Below are positions 27,344 through 35,629 of a stretch of 57,049 nucleotides of DNA, piece after piece. The position numbers and the translations under genes were made by a program. This DNA comes from CAZLMW01 sp964560875 (lineage in GTDB: Bacteria > Myxococcota_A > UBA9042): contig CAZLMW010000047.1 of NCBI GenBank assembly GCA_964560875.1, positions 1 to 57,049 of the forward strand, read 5' to 3'. Within the stretch, counting starts at the first letter, position 1. Each line of letters begins with the position of its first letter. The notes under the pieces are model-generated. The model saw only the letters and a program-made list of their open reading frames with translations, made no database searches and was not told where the DNA came from.

Positions 27344-27985
27344 ATGATCGACCTCGCACGCTACCTCCCCGCGCTCATGCTGGCCGGTGGTGCGGGCGTT
27401 GCGGCGAAGGGCGGTGGCGAAGTCGGCAAACACCTGCTCGATACCGTCAAGGTCGTCGTGGTGCGCTTCGAGATGGGGGCGGTTGCGCAAGGCCTCGAGA
27501 TCGAAGCGGTCACCGGCGGCCGTCTGCCCAAGTCACAGTCTTCATTCCAGGCCTACCTCGCCAACAACGTGAAGTCGCGAACGGGCCGGGATCCGACGCG
27601 CGATCTGTGGAACAACGCGTACGTCCTCACGAAAGTCGACGGCAAGCCAACGCTGGTCAGTTACGGGCCCAACGGCCGCCGAGACCGCTGCCACGACCAA
27701 TCGTCCGGCCAGTCGACCAAGGCGGTTGAGGACGCCGTCGACCGCGAGATCGCTCGCGCAAAACGGCGCGAAGAGGCGATCCGAAGACGCACCGAGATGA
27801 TCGAACGCGGCGAAGATCCGCCTGCCCTTGAGGACATGCTCGACGAAGACGTGCCCGACGCCCCGCTCGAAGACGACGTGTGCGTCTACCTGGCGCTCGA
27901 AGCGAGGGGACCGAAAGGCGGCGGCGGTGGCGGAATCGACGGGATGCTGGGCAACCAGTCGCCCTATCGCCAGATCGAGCGTTGA
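27344..27985 (+). CDS. GspG-like (type II secretion pseudopilin C-terminal-like) protein
   Basis: A 213-residue protein. A hydrophobic N-terminus (YLPALMLAGGAGVAA) could be a signal anchor. Residues about 58-110 resemble the major pseudopilin C-terminal domain: GRLPKSQSSFQAYLA, then DPTRDLWNNAYVL and LVSYGPNGRRD, matching the family pattern of D.WG..Y followed by SxGxDG. A long charged helix (KAVEDAVDREIARAKRREE) and an acidic, Gly-rich tail follow, which are not typical of pilins. It lies 24 bases after the PqqD/cNMP gene and is probably cotranscribed. Whether it forms filaments is unknown. Confidence 0.62.
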   Translation: MIDLARYLPALMLAGGAGVAAKGGGEVGKHLLDTVKVVVVRFEMGAVAQGLEIEAVTGGRLPKSQSSFQAYLANNVKSRTGRDPTRDLWNNAYVLTKVDGKPTLVSYGPNGRRDRCHDQSSGQSTKAVEDAVDREIARAKRREEAIRRRTEMIERGEDPPALEDMLDEDVPDAPLEDDVCVYLALEARGPKGGGGGGIDGMLGNQSPYRQIER

Positions 27986-28000
27986 ACGCGCCGCAGTCTG

Positions 28001-30052
28001 CTACCTGACGAAGATGTAGACCGAGTCGAAGCCGGGCCAGTGGCCGCCCTGGCTGTAGACCTCGTTGTTGCCGTGGCCGCTGCGCGCGTAACCGAGCGCC
28101 ATGGTCTCTGCATCGCCTGCGCACTTGTTGCGGATCGCGATGCGCGCGCCTTCCGTGTCGCCGCTCTCATCACCGCTGAAGACCAGCGAATTGTATCCAT
28201 TGTGCTTGTTTGAGCCGGCGCCATAGACGATGGAATTGCTGCATTTGCGGCCGCCGTCGACGATCGACTTGGTCAAGACCGAACGCAGGGTTACACCGCC
28301 CAGCGGCTTGTCCTTCGTGCGGACGGAGTGCTTGTAGTCGGTGCCGAGGCGCTCGCGGCAAAGCACGTCGCTGGCCTTGAGCCCGTTGTACGCCGGGGAG
28401 ACGTAGTCGTTGCCCGCGTTGTAGTTCGTCAAGCTCAACTGGCTGAGCGTCTTGTGCGACGTCTTGCTCCAACCGCTGCCGTTTTGCCTCCAGTCAACGC
28501 TGCCATCGTGATTGGAAACGCGCAGCACGAGGGTCCAGCCGCCGCCATCGGTGGTCATGTCGCAGTACGCCTCGTAGGCGCTCGCCCCGCCGGGACCATC
28601 CGGGTCGATCCAGTACTTGCCGTCCTTGGCGTCGGCGCCGACGAGCTGCTTGATGTCCGCGCAGGATTTACCGGGGTTGCCCTGGCTGCCCAATGCCGTG
28701 AGCGACAGCGGGTAGAACAGCTTGCCATTGCAGATGTACAGGACCGACTTGCCCGGCTCGAAGTACATGAATCCGGCGGTGCTGGCGTCGCATTTCACGG
28801 GAGCCTTGAGGGCCGACTTCACGTGCACGAAGCCGTGAAGCTTGCCGCCGACATACATATCGCCGGGCGCCTGGACCTTCTTGTTGGACAGCGTCGTGAT
28901 AGCGATTTGCCAGGACTTGATCTGGCCGTCGGTCTTGTTGTTCTTGAAGTTGGCGTCGATGACCTTGAGCGTCCAAACGCCCTTTGCGTTCTTGCCGTGC
29001 CAGCTCGCGAGGTCGCCCTTCACCGGCTTGGTAGGCGGGAACGTCGCCTTGAGCACGCCAGACTTGATGGCGGACGGGACGAAGAGGTTGAACACGCCGC
29101 CCTTTGGATCGGTGAGCGTCAGTACCATGTTCTTGAAGTTGCTGTTCGTCACTTCGATCGAAACCGCGATGGTCTTGACGAGACCGCGGTCCGGCACGGT
29201 GATGGTGCTCGACGAGCCGGCCGGGTTGTTGTCCTTGATGTCCACGGCCTTTGCCGACTTGTCGACGTCCGTAAATTCGGCGCTGAGCTGACCATTGCTG
29301 ATCTCGTCGAGGCCATCGTTGGGGAGGTTGTTGGCGTCCATCGCCTTGACACAGATCAGCTTGCCCGCCTTGTCGATGCCCTTGACCACCTCGCCTTTGC
29401 CGGTGCACGTGCCGGTAATCGACTGGATGCCCGTCAGCTTGCTACCGTCACCGACGAACGAACTCGCCGCCACAGTGTTCGCCACGACCGACGTTGCAGT
29501 GACCTTGGACGCCTTGATGGAACGTCCGCCGAGGTCGACGTCGGCGTCGAATTTCAGCGCCTTGACCGAGACGCAGCCGGTGCACGCGATCCCGAGCGCC
29601 GTCTTCGCGGATTTGGCGGTGTCGGCATCCTTGGCCCACGCGGAAACGAGCGAAAACACGACGGAATGAAGGCGCGTGCGCGACAGCTCGGGGTCGTTTT
29701 CAATGCGCAGACCGAGCCAAACCTGTTTCGCAGCACCGAGGGTGGCGACGTTGAGGGGCTTGGTCGCGCCGAGGACGTAGGAGAACTCGCCTTTCGCGAC
29801 TTTGAGCTTTGTTGTCTCGGTCCAGACAGCCTTACCGCCGCTCGCGACTGTGTAGAGCGAGAACGTGAATCCGTACGTGCCATCGGACACGGGTCCGCCA
29901 CCCTTGGCGTGGAGCAATCCTTCGGTCGTCACGGTATTGGGCGCGGCGGCGAACGCCGGAAGGGTCATCAGCGCCGCAGCGAACAGCACAAGTGCGATAG
30001 AGCCGCGCCGGATCCGATTCCGGAGGGCCGTCGTGGAGATCATGCGATCCAT
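28001..30052 (-). CDS. Secreted protein with proprotein-convertase P domain and fibrinogen-like C-terminal domain
   Basis: A 683-residue protein. ATG at 30052 is chosen because GAGG lies 5 bases upstream; ATG at 30070 lacks one. A Sec signal peptide (ALVLFAAALMTLPAFAAA) leads to a beta-rich N-terminal region common in myxobacterial surface proteins (GTYGFTFSLYT). A P domain spans about 275-395, with WHGKNAKGVWTLKVID and GQIKSWQIAI. The C-terminal 220 residues hold a fibrinogen-like domain with YCDMTTDGGGWTLVLR and four or more cysteines. Both domains usually mediate recognition or stability of extracellular proteins. It is the last gene of a three-gene unit. Confidence 0.82.
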   Translation of the reverse strand: MDRMISTTALRNRIRRGSIALVLFAAALMTLPAFAAAPNTVTTEGLLHAKGGGPVSDGTYGFTFSLYTVASGGKAVWTETTKLKVAKGEFSYVLGATKPLNVATLGAAKQVWLGLRIENDPELSRTRLHSVVFSLVSAWAKDADTAKSAKTALGIACTGCVSVKALKFDADVDLGGRSIKASKVTATSVVANTVAASSFVGDGSKLTGIQSITGTCTGKGEVVKGIDKAGKLICVKAMDANNLPNDGLDEISNGQLSAEFTDVDKSAKAVDIKDNNPAGSSSTITVPDRGLVKTIAVSIEVTNSNFKNMVLTLTDPKGGVFNLFVPSAIKSGVLKATFPPTKPVKGDLASWHGKNAKGVWTLKVIDANFKNNKTDGQIKSWQIAITTLSNKKVQAPGDMYVGGKLHGFVHVKSALKAPVKCDASTAGFMYFEPGKSVLYICNGKLFYPLSLTALGSQGNPGKSCADIKQLVGADAKDGKYWIDPDGPGGASAYEAYCDMTTDGGGWTLVLRVSNHDGSVDWRQNGSGWSKTSHKTLSQLSLTNYNAGNDYVSPAYNGLKASDVLCRERLGTDYKHSVRTKDKPLGGVTLRSVLTKSIVDGGRKCSNSIVYGAGSNKHNGYNSLVFSGDESGDTEGARIAIRNKCAGDAETMALGYARSGHGNNEVYSQGGHWPGFDSVYIFVR

Positions 30053-30082
30053 ATAAACCTCGCTCTTCATCGCGGTCGACCG

Positions 30083-33000
30083 CTACTGCAGCCGCGCCCG
30101 CAGCCACCGGTACCAACCCCAGCGCGCCGTATGTTTGGACCCCGCCGAAGCGTTGACGGCAGCGCTGCCACCGGTCCACGCGCGCACGGCGTATTTGCCG
30201 CCCGATGCGTTCATCTTGCTGTTGCCGAATCCGACACTTGCGGATGCCGCCGCGCAGCCCTCATCGGTCGCGCCGTCGCAGTCATCGTCTTTGCCGTCGC
30301 AGGCTTCCTTCTTGGCGGGCACCACCTCGCCGATGCAGGCCGCGAACGTGCCGTCCGGTTTGCAGATTCTCGTACCCTTGCGGCATGTGCCCTTGCCGTC
30401 GGTGCCCTTCGCGCCGCTGTAGCAGACGTGCTTCTTGGTGGTCTCAACCTTCGCCACACAGCCCTTCGTCTTGTCACAGGAGTCGAGCGTGCACACGTTG
30501 CCGTCATCGCAGACCTTCGGCTTGCCGCCCTTGCATCCCCACTTGCCGCCGGGCAGGCCAGCGCAGACATCCGACGTTGTGCACGCGTTGCCGTCGTCGC
30601 ACGACTTGTTGACAGCCTTGTGGGCACAGCCGGATGTCTTGGAGCACGAGTCGGCGGTGCACGCGTTGCCATCGTTGCAATCCAGGCCGATCCCTTTGCA
30701 CGCCTTCGCCGCGCATTTGTCCTTGTCGGTGCACGGATTGCCGTCATCGCAAGACGCGACGTTCGCGGCGTGCAGACACCCCTTCTTCGGGTCGCAGCTG
30801 TCGTCCGTGCAGCCGTTCTTGTCGTCGCAGTCGCGCTTGGGCCCTGTCAGACACAGGCCGCTCTTGCATGAGTCGGCGACCGTACAGACCGAGCCATCGG
30901 CGTCGCACGGCACCTTGTTGTTCGCGAAGACACAGCCCTTTGTCGCGTGACACGAATCGTCGGTGCAGACTTTGCCGTCGTTGCAGGCGAGCTTCTTGCC
31001 GGCCGTGCAGCTGCCCGATTTGCATGCGTCCTTGGATGTGCACACCGACCCGTCCGCGTCGCATCCCGTCCCGTCGGGCCGCGCCTTCACCAGGCATTTT
31101 CCCGTCGTGGCCACACAGATGTTGCGCCGGCACACGTTGGCGTGCGGCGCGCATTTAACAACTGTGTTCGGGTTCAACTTGCACGTGAATGGCGCCTTGG
31201 ACGTGTCACAGAACAGCGTGCCGTTGCACAGGTCGCCGTCCTCCTTGGACGCGCAGTCTGCGGTCTTCTGGCAGGCGCAGGTGTTGGCTCCGGCGACGCA
31301 GGCCTTGTCCTTGCAGCGGTCGCCAACCGTGCAGACGTTGCCATCTGTGCACACCGCTGTGTTGGCCTTTTGCAGGCAGCCCTTAGCGGGATCGCAGCCG
31401 GGCGTCGTGCATGGGTTGCCGTCGTTACACGTGACGGTCAGCTGGACGGCGAGACCAACGCATGTGCCGTTGCTGCAGGTATCGGACGTCGTGCATTTGC
31501 TGTTGTCGTTGCAAGGCAGCTTGTTGGCGGCGTGGGTGCAGCCGGTCGCGGCTTTGCACGAATCGGTTGTGCACGGGTTCTTGTCGTCGCAGTCGACCGC
31601 TTTGCCGGTGCAGAATCCGCCGTCACAGACGTCCTTGACCGTGCATTTGCTGCCGTCATCGCAGGCCACCGCGAGTTTCTTCGTCTGGCATGTGCCCGTG
31701 TCTGGATCGCAGCTGCGCTTGGTGCACGGGTTGCCGTCCTCGCAGGATTTCGGGGCGCCTGCGACGCACTTTCCGGCCTTGCAGAGATCGCCACCGGTGC
31801 ACTTGCTGCCGTCCTCGCACGGGCCATTGTTATTGGTGTACGCGCACCCCTTTGCCGCCTCGCACGCATCGTCGGTGCACGCGTTGCCGTCATCGCATGA
31901 CTTCGCTTTACCGATACATGTCCCGGCCTTACACGCGTCGCCGGTCGTGCACGAGCTGCCGTCATCGCAGGCGCTCCCCGATGGCTTATCGGTGTACTTG
32001 CACTTGCCGTTCTTCAGGTCGCACTTGGCGGTCAAGCAGGCATCCGTGCTCGTGCAGGCCTTGGCTTTGCCCGACACGCAGGAGCCCGCCTTGCAGGTGT
32101 CCCCGATCGAACACGGGTTGTCGTCATCGCAGTTGTCGCCGTCAGCGTCGGTCGCCGTACAGCCCTTCGCGGCATCGCAGGCGTCCTTGGTGCACGCATT
32201 GCCGTCGTCACACGTCTTGGACTTGCCCGGTGTGCAGACGCCGGCGATGCACTTATCGGCCTCTGTGCACACCGACCCGTCGGCGTCGCATGGACCATCG
32301 ATCTTGTTGTGCACGCACGCGCCTTTGCCGCCGTCGGCCTTGGGGTCACACCCGTCTGCTGTGCACGCGTTGTTGTCGTCGCAGGTGCCCTCGTCGGTTT
32401 TGCCGTCGCAGTCGTCATCGGCGCCGTTGCACGTTTCGCCGGCGGGAGAACCACCGACACACGCGGACAAGCCAGCCTGGTCACAGGCGCGCGTTCCGGG
32501 GCATGAAGCGATGATTTCGCCTTTGTCGTTCTTGTGTTCGATGGCGCACGCCGTCGACGCCTTCTTGGCCGTCGCCCACTCGTTGCACGTGCACATGGCG
32601 TCAGCGCCCTTGTCGTCAACGGGCACGCATTGTTTGGTCGCAGCGCCGTCGACGCTCTTCGCGGCCTTGCACGCGTAGTCTTTCGGACACCCCTTGTCGT
32701 CGCTGCAGACCACGCCGCAGAACGCGCCGGACGAGCCACGGTCGACGCAGACGTTGTCGTCAAACCCGAGGGTCTTGCAGTCCGCGGTCGCCTTGCACGG
32801 GGCGCACAGCCGGTCCCACTGGGGCACGCAGAACGTCGCGGTATCCGAACCGCCGGTGTTCACGATGGCGCACGTGAAGCCGGTCTCGCAGGTGTCGGTG
32901 CACTTCTTCGCGCACTGCTTGGCGAGGCCGACATCGATGCACAGGCCCTGGTCGCATTCGCTATTGCCCGTGCACGCACAGCCCGGTCCGCCGGGGCAGT

Positions 33001-33250
33001 CATTGGTTGCGCCCGTGTCTTCCGCCGCGACATCGAGGGCGCCGACGTCGTCCGGGCCGGTGTCTGCGGGTCCCGCGGTGTCTGTGGATGTGCCCGTGTC
33101 CGACGACGTCGAGCCGGTGTCGTCCGGGCCTGCCCCGGCGTCTGCGGTCGCGCTTGAATCTACGGGCGTGGTGTCGTCACCGCAGCCGCTCAACGCCAGC
33201 GCGCCGATCGTTAGCAAGCAAACAAGAAGGTCGGATACGCGACGCGACAC
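30083..33250 (-). CDS. Cys-rich repeat surface lipoprotein (about twenty DDGNxCTxDxC units)
   Basis: A 1055-residue protein. GTG at 33250 is the only start placing a signal peptide at the N-terminus, ending at lipobox ALSGC (Cys23); longer frames run into non-coding composition. An acidic Ser/Thr/Asp/Gly linker (about 25-85) is followed by an EGF-like block and then about twenty repeats of roughly 40 residues containing DDGNxCTxDxC and KGC, each with several cysteines. A MopE-like CNGADDDCDGKTDEG segment appears early and again near the C-terminus (CDGKDDDCDGATDEG). Such proteins are disulfide-rich rods on the outer surface. The gene starts 46 bases after the upstream small gene, with a weak ribosome-binding site. 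Confidence 0.86.
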   Translation of the reverse strand: MSRRVSDLLVCLLTIGALALSGCGDDTTPVDSSATADAGAGPDDTGSTSSDTGTSTDTAGPADTGPDDVGALDVAAEDTGATNDCPGGPGCACTGNSECDQGLCIDVGLAKQCAKKCTDTCETGFTCAIVNTGGSDTATFCVPQWDRLCAPCKATADCKTLGFDDNVCVDRGSSGAFCGVVCSDDKGCPKDYACKAAKSVDGAATKQCVPVDDKGADAMCTCNEWATAKKASTACAIEHKNDKGEIIASCPGTRACDQAGLSACVGGSPAGETCNGADDDCDGKTDEGTCDDNNACTADGCDPKADGGKGACVHNKIDGPCDADGSVCTEADKCIAGVCTPGKSKTCDDGNACTKDACDAAKGCTATDADGDNCDDDNPCSIGDTCKAGSCVSGKAKACTSTDACLTAKCDLKNGKCKYTDKPSGSACDDGSSCTTGDACKAGTCIGKAKSCDDGNACTDDACEAAKGCAYTNNNGPCEDGSKCTGGDLCKAGKCVAGAPKSCEDGNPCTKRSCDPDTGTCQTKKLAVACDDGSKCTVKDVCDGGFCTGKAVDCDDKNPCTTDSCKAATGCTHAANKLPCNDNSKCTTSDTCSNGTCVGLAVQLTVTCNDGNPCTTPGCDPAKGCLQKANTAVCTDGNVCTVGDRCKDKACVAGANTCACQKTADCASKEDGDLCNGTLFCDTSKAPFTCKLNPNTVVKCAPHANVCRRNICVATTGKCLVKARPDGTGCDADGSVCTSKDACKSGSCTAGKKLACNDGKVCTDDSCHATKGCVFANNKVPCDADGSVCTVADSCKSGLCLTGPKRDCDDKNGCTDDSCDPKKGCLHAANVASCDDGNPCTDKDKCAAKACKGIGLDCNDGNACTADSCSKTSGCAHKAVNKSCDDGNACTTSDVCAGLPGGKWGCKGGKPKVCDDGNVCTLDSCDKTKGCVAKVETTKKHVCYSGAKGTDGKGTCRKGTRICKPDGTFAACIGEVVPAKKEACDGKDDDCDGATDEGCAAASASVGFGNSKMNASGGKYAVRAWTGGSAAVNASAGSKHTARWGWYRWLRARLQ

Positions 33251-33296
33251 GGCGAACCCAGCAAAATCGGCCCAATGGCCATCGGAAGGAGCGTCG

Positions 33297-33644
33297 TCAG
33301 GGTACGCGCTGGGTGCCAACGGTGGCAATGGTGAGCAGCACGCGCCCTTCGCAAACTGGCAGCCCACCACGGTCGCGCTTGCCTCGCTCCGATATCCAAA
33401 CGGGCATTCCAGGGGCAAATGCGGCGCCCGCGTTTGCGACGACCTGGACTCGTCGGCCTTTTTGCGACACGACGCGGCCGTGGCTCGACGGCCTGGTTCG
33501 GCTCAGCGCCGCGCTGGTCTCCACCGCTGACAAGGAGCCAACTGCGAACAAGGCAAGCGCGATGCCGGCGATCGCGAGCGGGTCGGGTTGTCGCGCTCTT
33601 GGGGGAAACGGCAGGGGCGCTCGGTTGACGTTGCGGCGACTCAT
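33297..33644 (-). CDS. Small membrane-anchored hypothetical protein
   Basis: A 115-residue protein with a good ribosome-binding site (GAGAGG, 6 bases before the ATG). A basic, Pro-rich N-terminus precedes one hydrophobic segment (PLAIAGIALALFAVGSL, about 22-38), which could be a signal anchor. The rest, with GRVVSQKGRRVQVVANAG and GMPVWI, looks like a small beta domain in the periplasm. No family recognised. It is the first gene of the surface-protein unit with the Cys-repeat lipoprotein and the P-domain/fibrinogen-like protein. Confidence 0.62.
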   Translation of the reverse strand: MSRRNVNRAPLPFPPRARQPDPLAIAGIALALFAVGSLSAVETSAALSRTRPSSHGRVVSQKGRRVQVVANAGAAFAPGMPVWISERGKRDRGGLPVCEGRVLLTIATVGTQRVP

Positions 33645-33757
33645 GATGAACCTCTCGGGCGCGGTGGTGCGCCGGTTGGACCCGACGATGCCGGCGCGAC
33701 GCGGAACCGCTGTACACGCCGCGTGAATTGGCGGAAGAAGCGATATGAAAACCGCGT

Positions 33758-33771
33758 TAGCTGCTCAGCTA
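33758..33771. promoter_or_regulatory. Palindrome TAGCTG-CT-CAGCTA in a divergent promoter region
   Basis: A perfect 6-bp inverted repeat with 2-base spacer lies in the 186-base region between the divergent surface-protein operon and the ABC transporter genes. It is less GC-rich than its surroundings. A dimeric regulator site is possible, but nothing else supports it. Confidence 0.3.
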
Positions 33772-33830
33772 CGCCCTGCTTTGCTGCCACAGCCTCTTTC
33801 TCTGCCACATCCTTGTTTGGGGCCGCATAC

Positions 33831-34742
33831 ATGACCGAACCCGCCATCGCCGCCGCCGGAGTCACCAAGCGCTACGGCGCGATCGATGCGCTCGCCGGCC
33901 TCGATCTGGTGGTCCCGGAGGGCGCGATCTTTGGCCTGCTGGGTGAAAACGGCGCCGGAAAGACGACGTTCATCAAGGTCTTGCTCGGCGTCGTGCGGGC
34001 CAACGAGGGCGAGGTTTCGGTGCTGGGCGACCCGCCGGGATCCATCGCAGCGCGCAGACGCATCGGCTACCTGCCGGAGAACCTGCAGCTGCCGCCCGCA
34101 CTGACTCCCGTCGGCTTTCTCCGATCCGCCGGACGCCTCAAGGGCCTGTCGCGCGCTGACATGGACGACCAGATCCCGCGCCGTCTCCGCCAGGTTGGCC
34201 TCGAAGAGAAGTGGTGGGACAAGCGCACATCCGCGTTCTCCAAGGGTATGAGGCAGCGCACCGGGCTCGCAGCGGCGCTCATCGGTCGCCCCGCCTTGCT
34301 CGTCCTCGATGAACCTACCGACGGCATCGACCCCCTCGGACGCGCCGAGCTCCGAGAGGTCATCCGCGCGGCCCGCGATCGGGGCGCAACCGTCTTCCTC
34401 AACAGCCACCTTCTCGCGGAGACCGAGAAGATCGCCGATCACGCCGCTGTGCTCAGCAAGGGCCGCGTCGTCTTGTCCGGCCCGCTGGACATCCTGCGCG
34501 CCGACGACCGTTTTCACGTGCGTTTCGCGAGCGGCCCGGAGACGAACGAGATCGCCGCCCGCCACGGCTTCGAAGCTGATGAAGGTAAGGACCGTTGGAT
34601 CTTCGCCGGCGAGGGTCCCGACGCGTTATCCAGCGCGCTGCACGATGCCCTGGGCGACGGTTTGCAGCTCCTCGAGGTGCGCCCATTGGTCAAAGATCTC
34701 GAAGCGGTCATGGCCGATGCGGTCGGACGAGGTGGCGCATGA
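33831..34742 (+). CDS. ABC transporter ATP-binding protein (ABC-2 exporter type)
   Basis: A 303-residue protein with start MTEPAIAAAG at 33831, where TTGGGG serves as ribosome-binding site; the frame is open further upstream in poorly supported sequence. The Walker A GENGAGKTT, the Q-loop region, a degenerate signature AFSKGMRQR, Walker B LLVLDEPTDGID and an H-loop NSHLL are all present. The C-terminal extension is typical of exporters of the CcmA/NatA type. Its last codons overlap the permease start (ATGA). The substrate is unknown. Confidence 0.92.
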   Translation: MTEPAIAAAGVTKRYGAIDALAGLDLVVPEGAIFGLLGENGAGKTTFIKVLLGVVRANEGEVSVLGDPPGSIAARRRIGYLPENLQLPPALTPVGFLRSAGRLKGLSRADMDDQIPRRLRQVGLEEKWWDKRTSAFSKGMRQRTGLAAALIGRPALLVLDEPTDGIDPLGRAELREVIRAARDRGATVFLNSHLLAETEKIADHAAVLSKGRVVLSGPLDILRADDRFHVRFASGPETNEIAARHGFEADEGKDRWIFAGEGPDALSSALHDALGDGLQLLEVRPLVKDLEAVMADAVGRGGA

Positions 34743-35578
34743 ACGTGCACCACGTCGCCATCGACGTCTGCCGGGAAGCGATCGCGCGCCGCTACGTCGC
34801 CGCGGTCGGCGGCATCATCTTCCTGTCGCAAATCGGCCTGTTGCTGGCGCTTGATATCGACGTCGTCGAGGGCGTCATCGTGTCCACCAAGCTCTTCGGC
34901 GACCAGGTCAAAGGCGGCGAGATCGGCAAAAACGCCGCCGAAATGATGGGCCCGGTGCTGCGCGCGCTCGTCTACGCGGTCTTTCACCTCGGCACCCTGT
35001 TTGGCATCGTCGCGACATCGGACATCGCGGTGCGCCTGCTCTCGCCCGGTCGCGTGGAGCTATCCCTGTCGCTGCCCATCCGCCGCTGGGAGCTCGCCAC
35101 CGGCATCTACTTTGGCGTCCTCGTCCTGGCCTTCGCGGGCATGGTGTTTGCGGTCGGCGGCTTCTCGCTCGTGCTGTTTTGGAAGGCCGAATTCTCGTCC
35201 ATCGCGCCCTTTATCGGGGCGGTCGCGGCGGCTGTGGGGTTCGCAACCGTGTACGCCGTCATGCTCCTGGCGAGCACCATCATCCGCTCCCAGGCGCTCG
35301 CGTCCGGCGCTGGGCTCGGCCTCTACATCACGGCGCTCGTGACCAGCGATCGCGTTGAGTTCGCCTCGTGGTTCGAGCACGGCTGGCCCCGGGACCTCGC
35401 GTCCGTGATCGTCGCTCCCTTGCCGCGGCTGCAAACGCTCGTCTCCATCGGCGCGGACATGGCCACTTCCGAGACCTGGAAACTCGCTGAACTGGCCGGG
35501 GTCACCGCCGGCGCCCTCCTGTTCGCGGCCGCCTGCGTCGTCGGCGCATCGACCGTCGTCTGGTGGCGCGACTACTGA
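34739..35578 (+). CDS. ABC-2 type membrane permease
   Basis: A 279-residue protein with about six hydrophobic segments. It starts at the ATG overlapping the stop of the ATPase gene, so the two are translated as a pair. The motif RLLSPGRVELSLSLPIRRWELATGIYFG resembles the ABC-2 permease gating region (LSxPIRRxE...GK). It should form the membrane half of an exporter for a lipid, drug or surface component. The following anchored protein (35630) may belong to the same transcript. Confidence 0.85.
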   Translation: MNVHHVAIDVCREAIARRYVAAVGGIIFLSQIGLLLALDIDVVEGVIVSTKLFGDQVKGGEIGKNAAEMMGPVLRALVYAVFHLGTLFGIVATSDIAVRLLSPGRVELSLSLPIRRWELATGIYFGVLVLAFAGMVFAVGGFSLVLFWKAEFSSIAPFIGAVAAAVGFATVYAVMLLASTIIRSQALASGAGLGLYITALVTSDRVEFASWFEHGWPRDLASVIVAPLPRLQTLVSIGADMATSETWKLAELAGVTAGALLFAAACVVGASTVVWWRDY

Positions 35579-35629
35579 TCGCGCTTATGTTGAGACTGTG
35601 AAAGGACGCTCAATCGCCCCGGAATGGCC

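Noticed and set aside
30450..32420. Semi-regular repeats about 120 bases apart resembling a repeat array or CRISPR
   Set aside because: The units are diverged, in frame, and encode the DDGNxCT Cys repeats; no conserved direct repeat with unique spacers and no cas genes.
28328..32678. Long plus-strand frames opposite the fibrinogen-like and Cys-repeat genes
   Set aside because: Stop-free only because of the repeat composition of the real minus-strand genes.
33258..33276. Possible sigma-54 site on the minus strand (TGGGCCGATTTTGCT)
   Set aside because: The GG-to-GC step is one base short and the -24 half lacks the CAC, so it does not fit.
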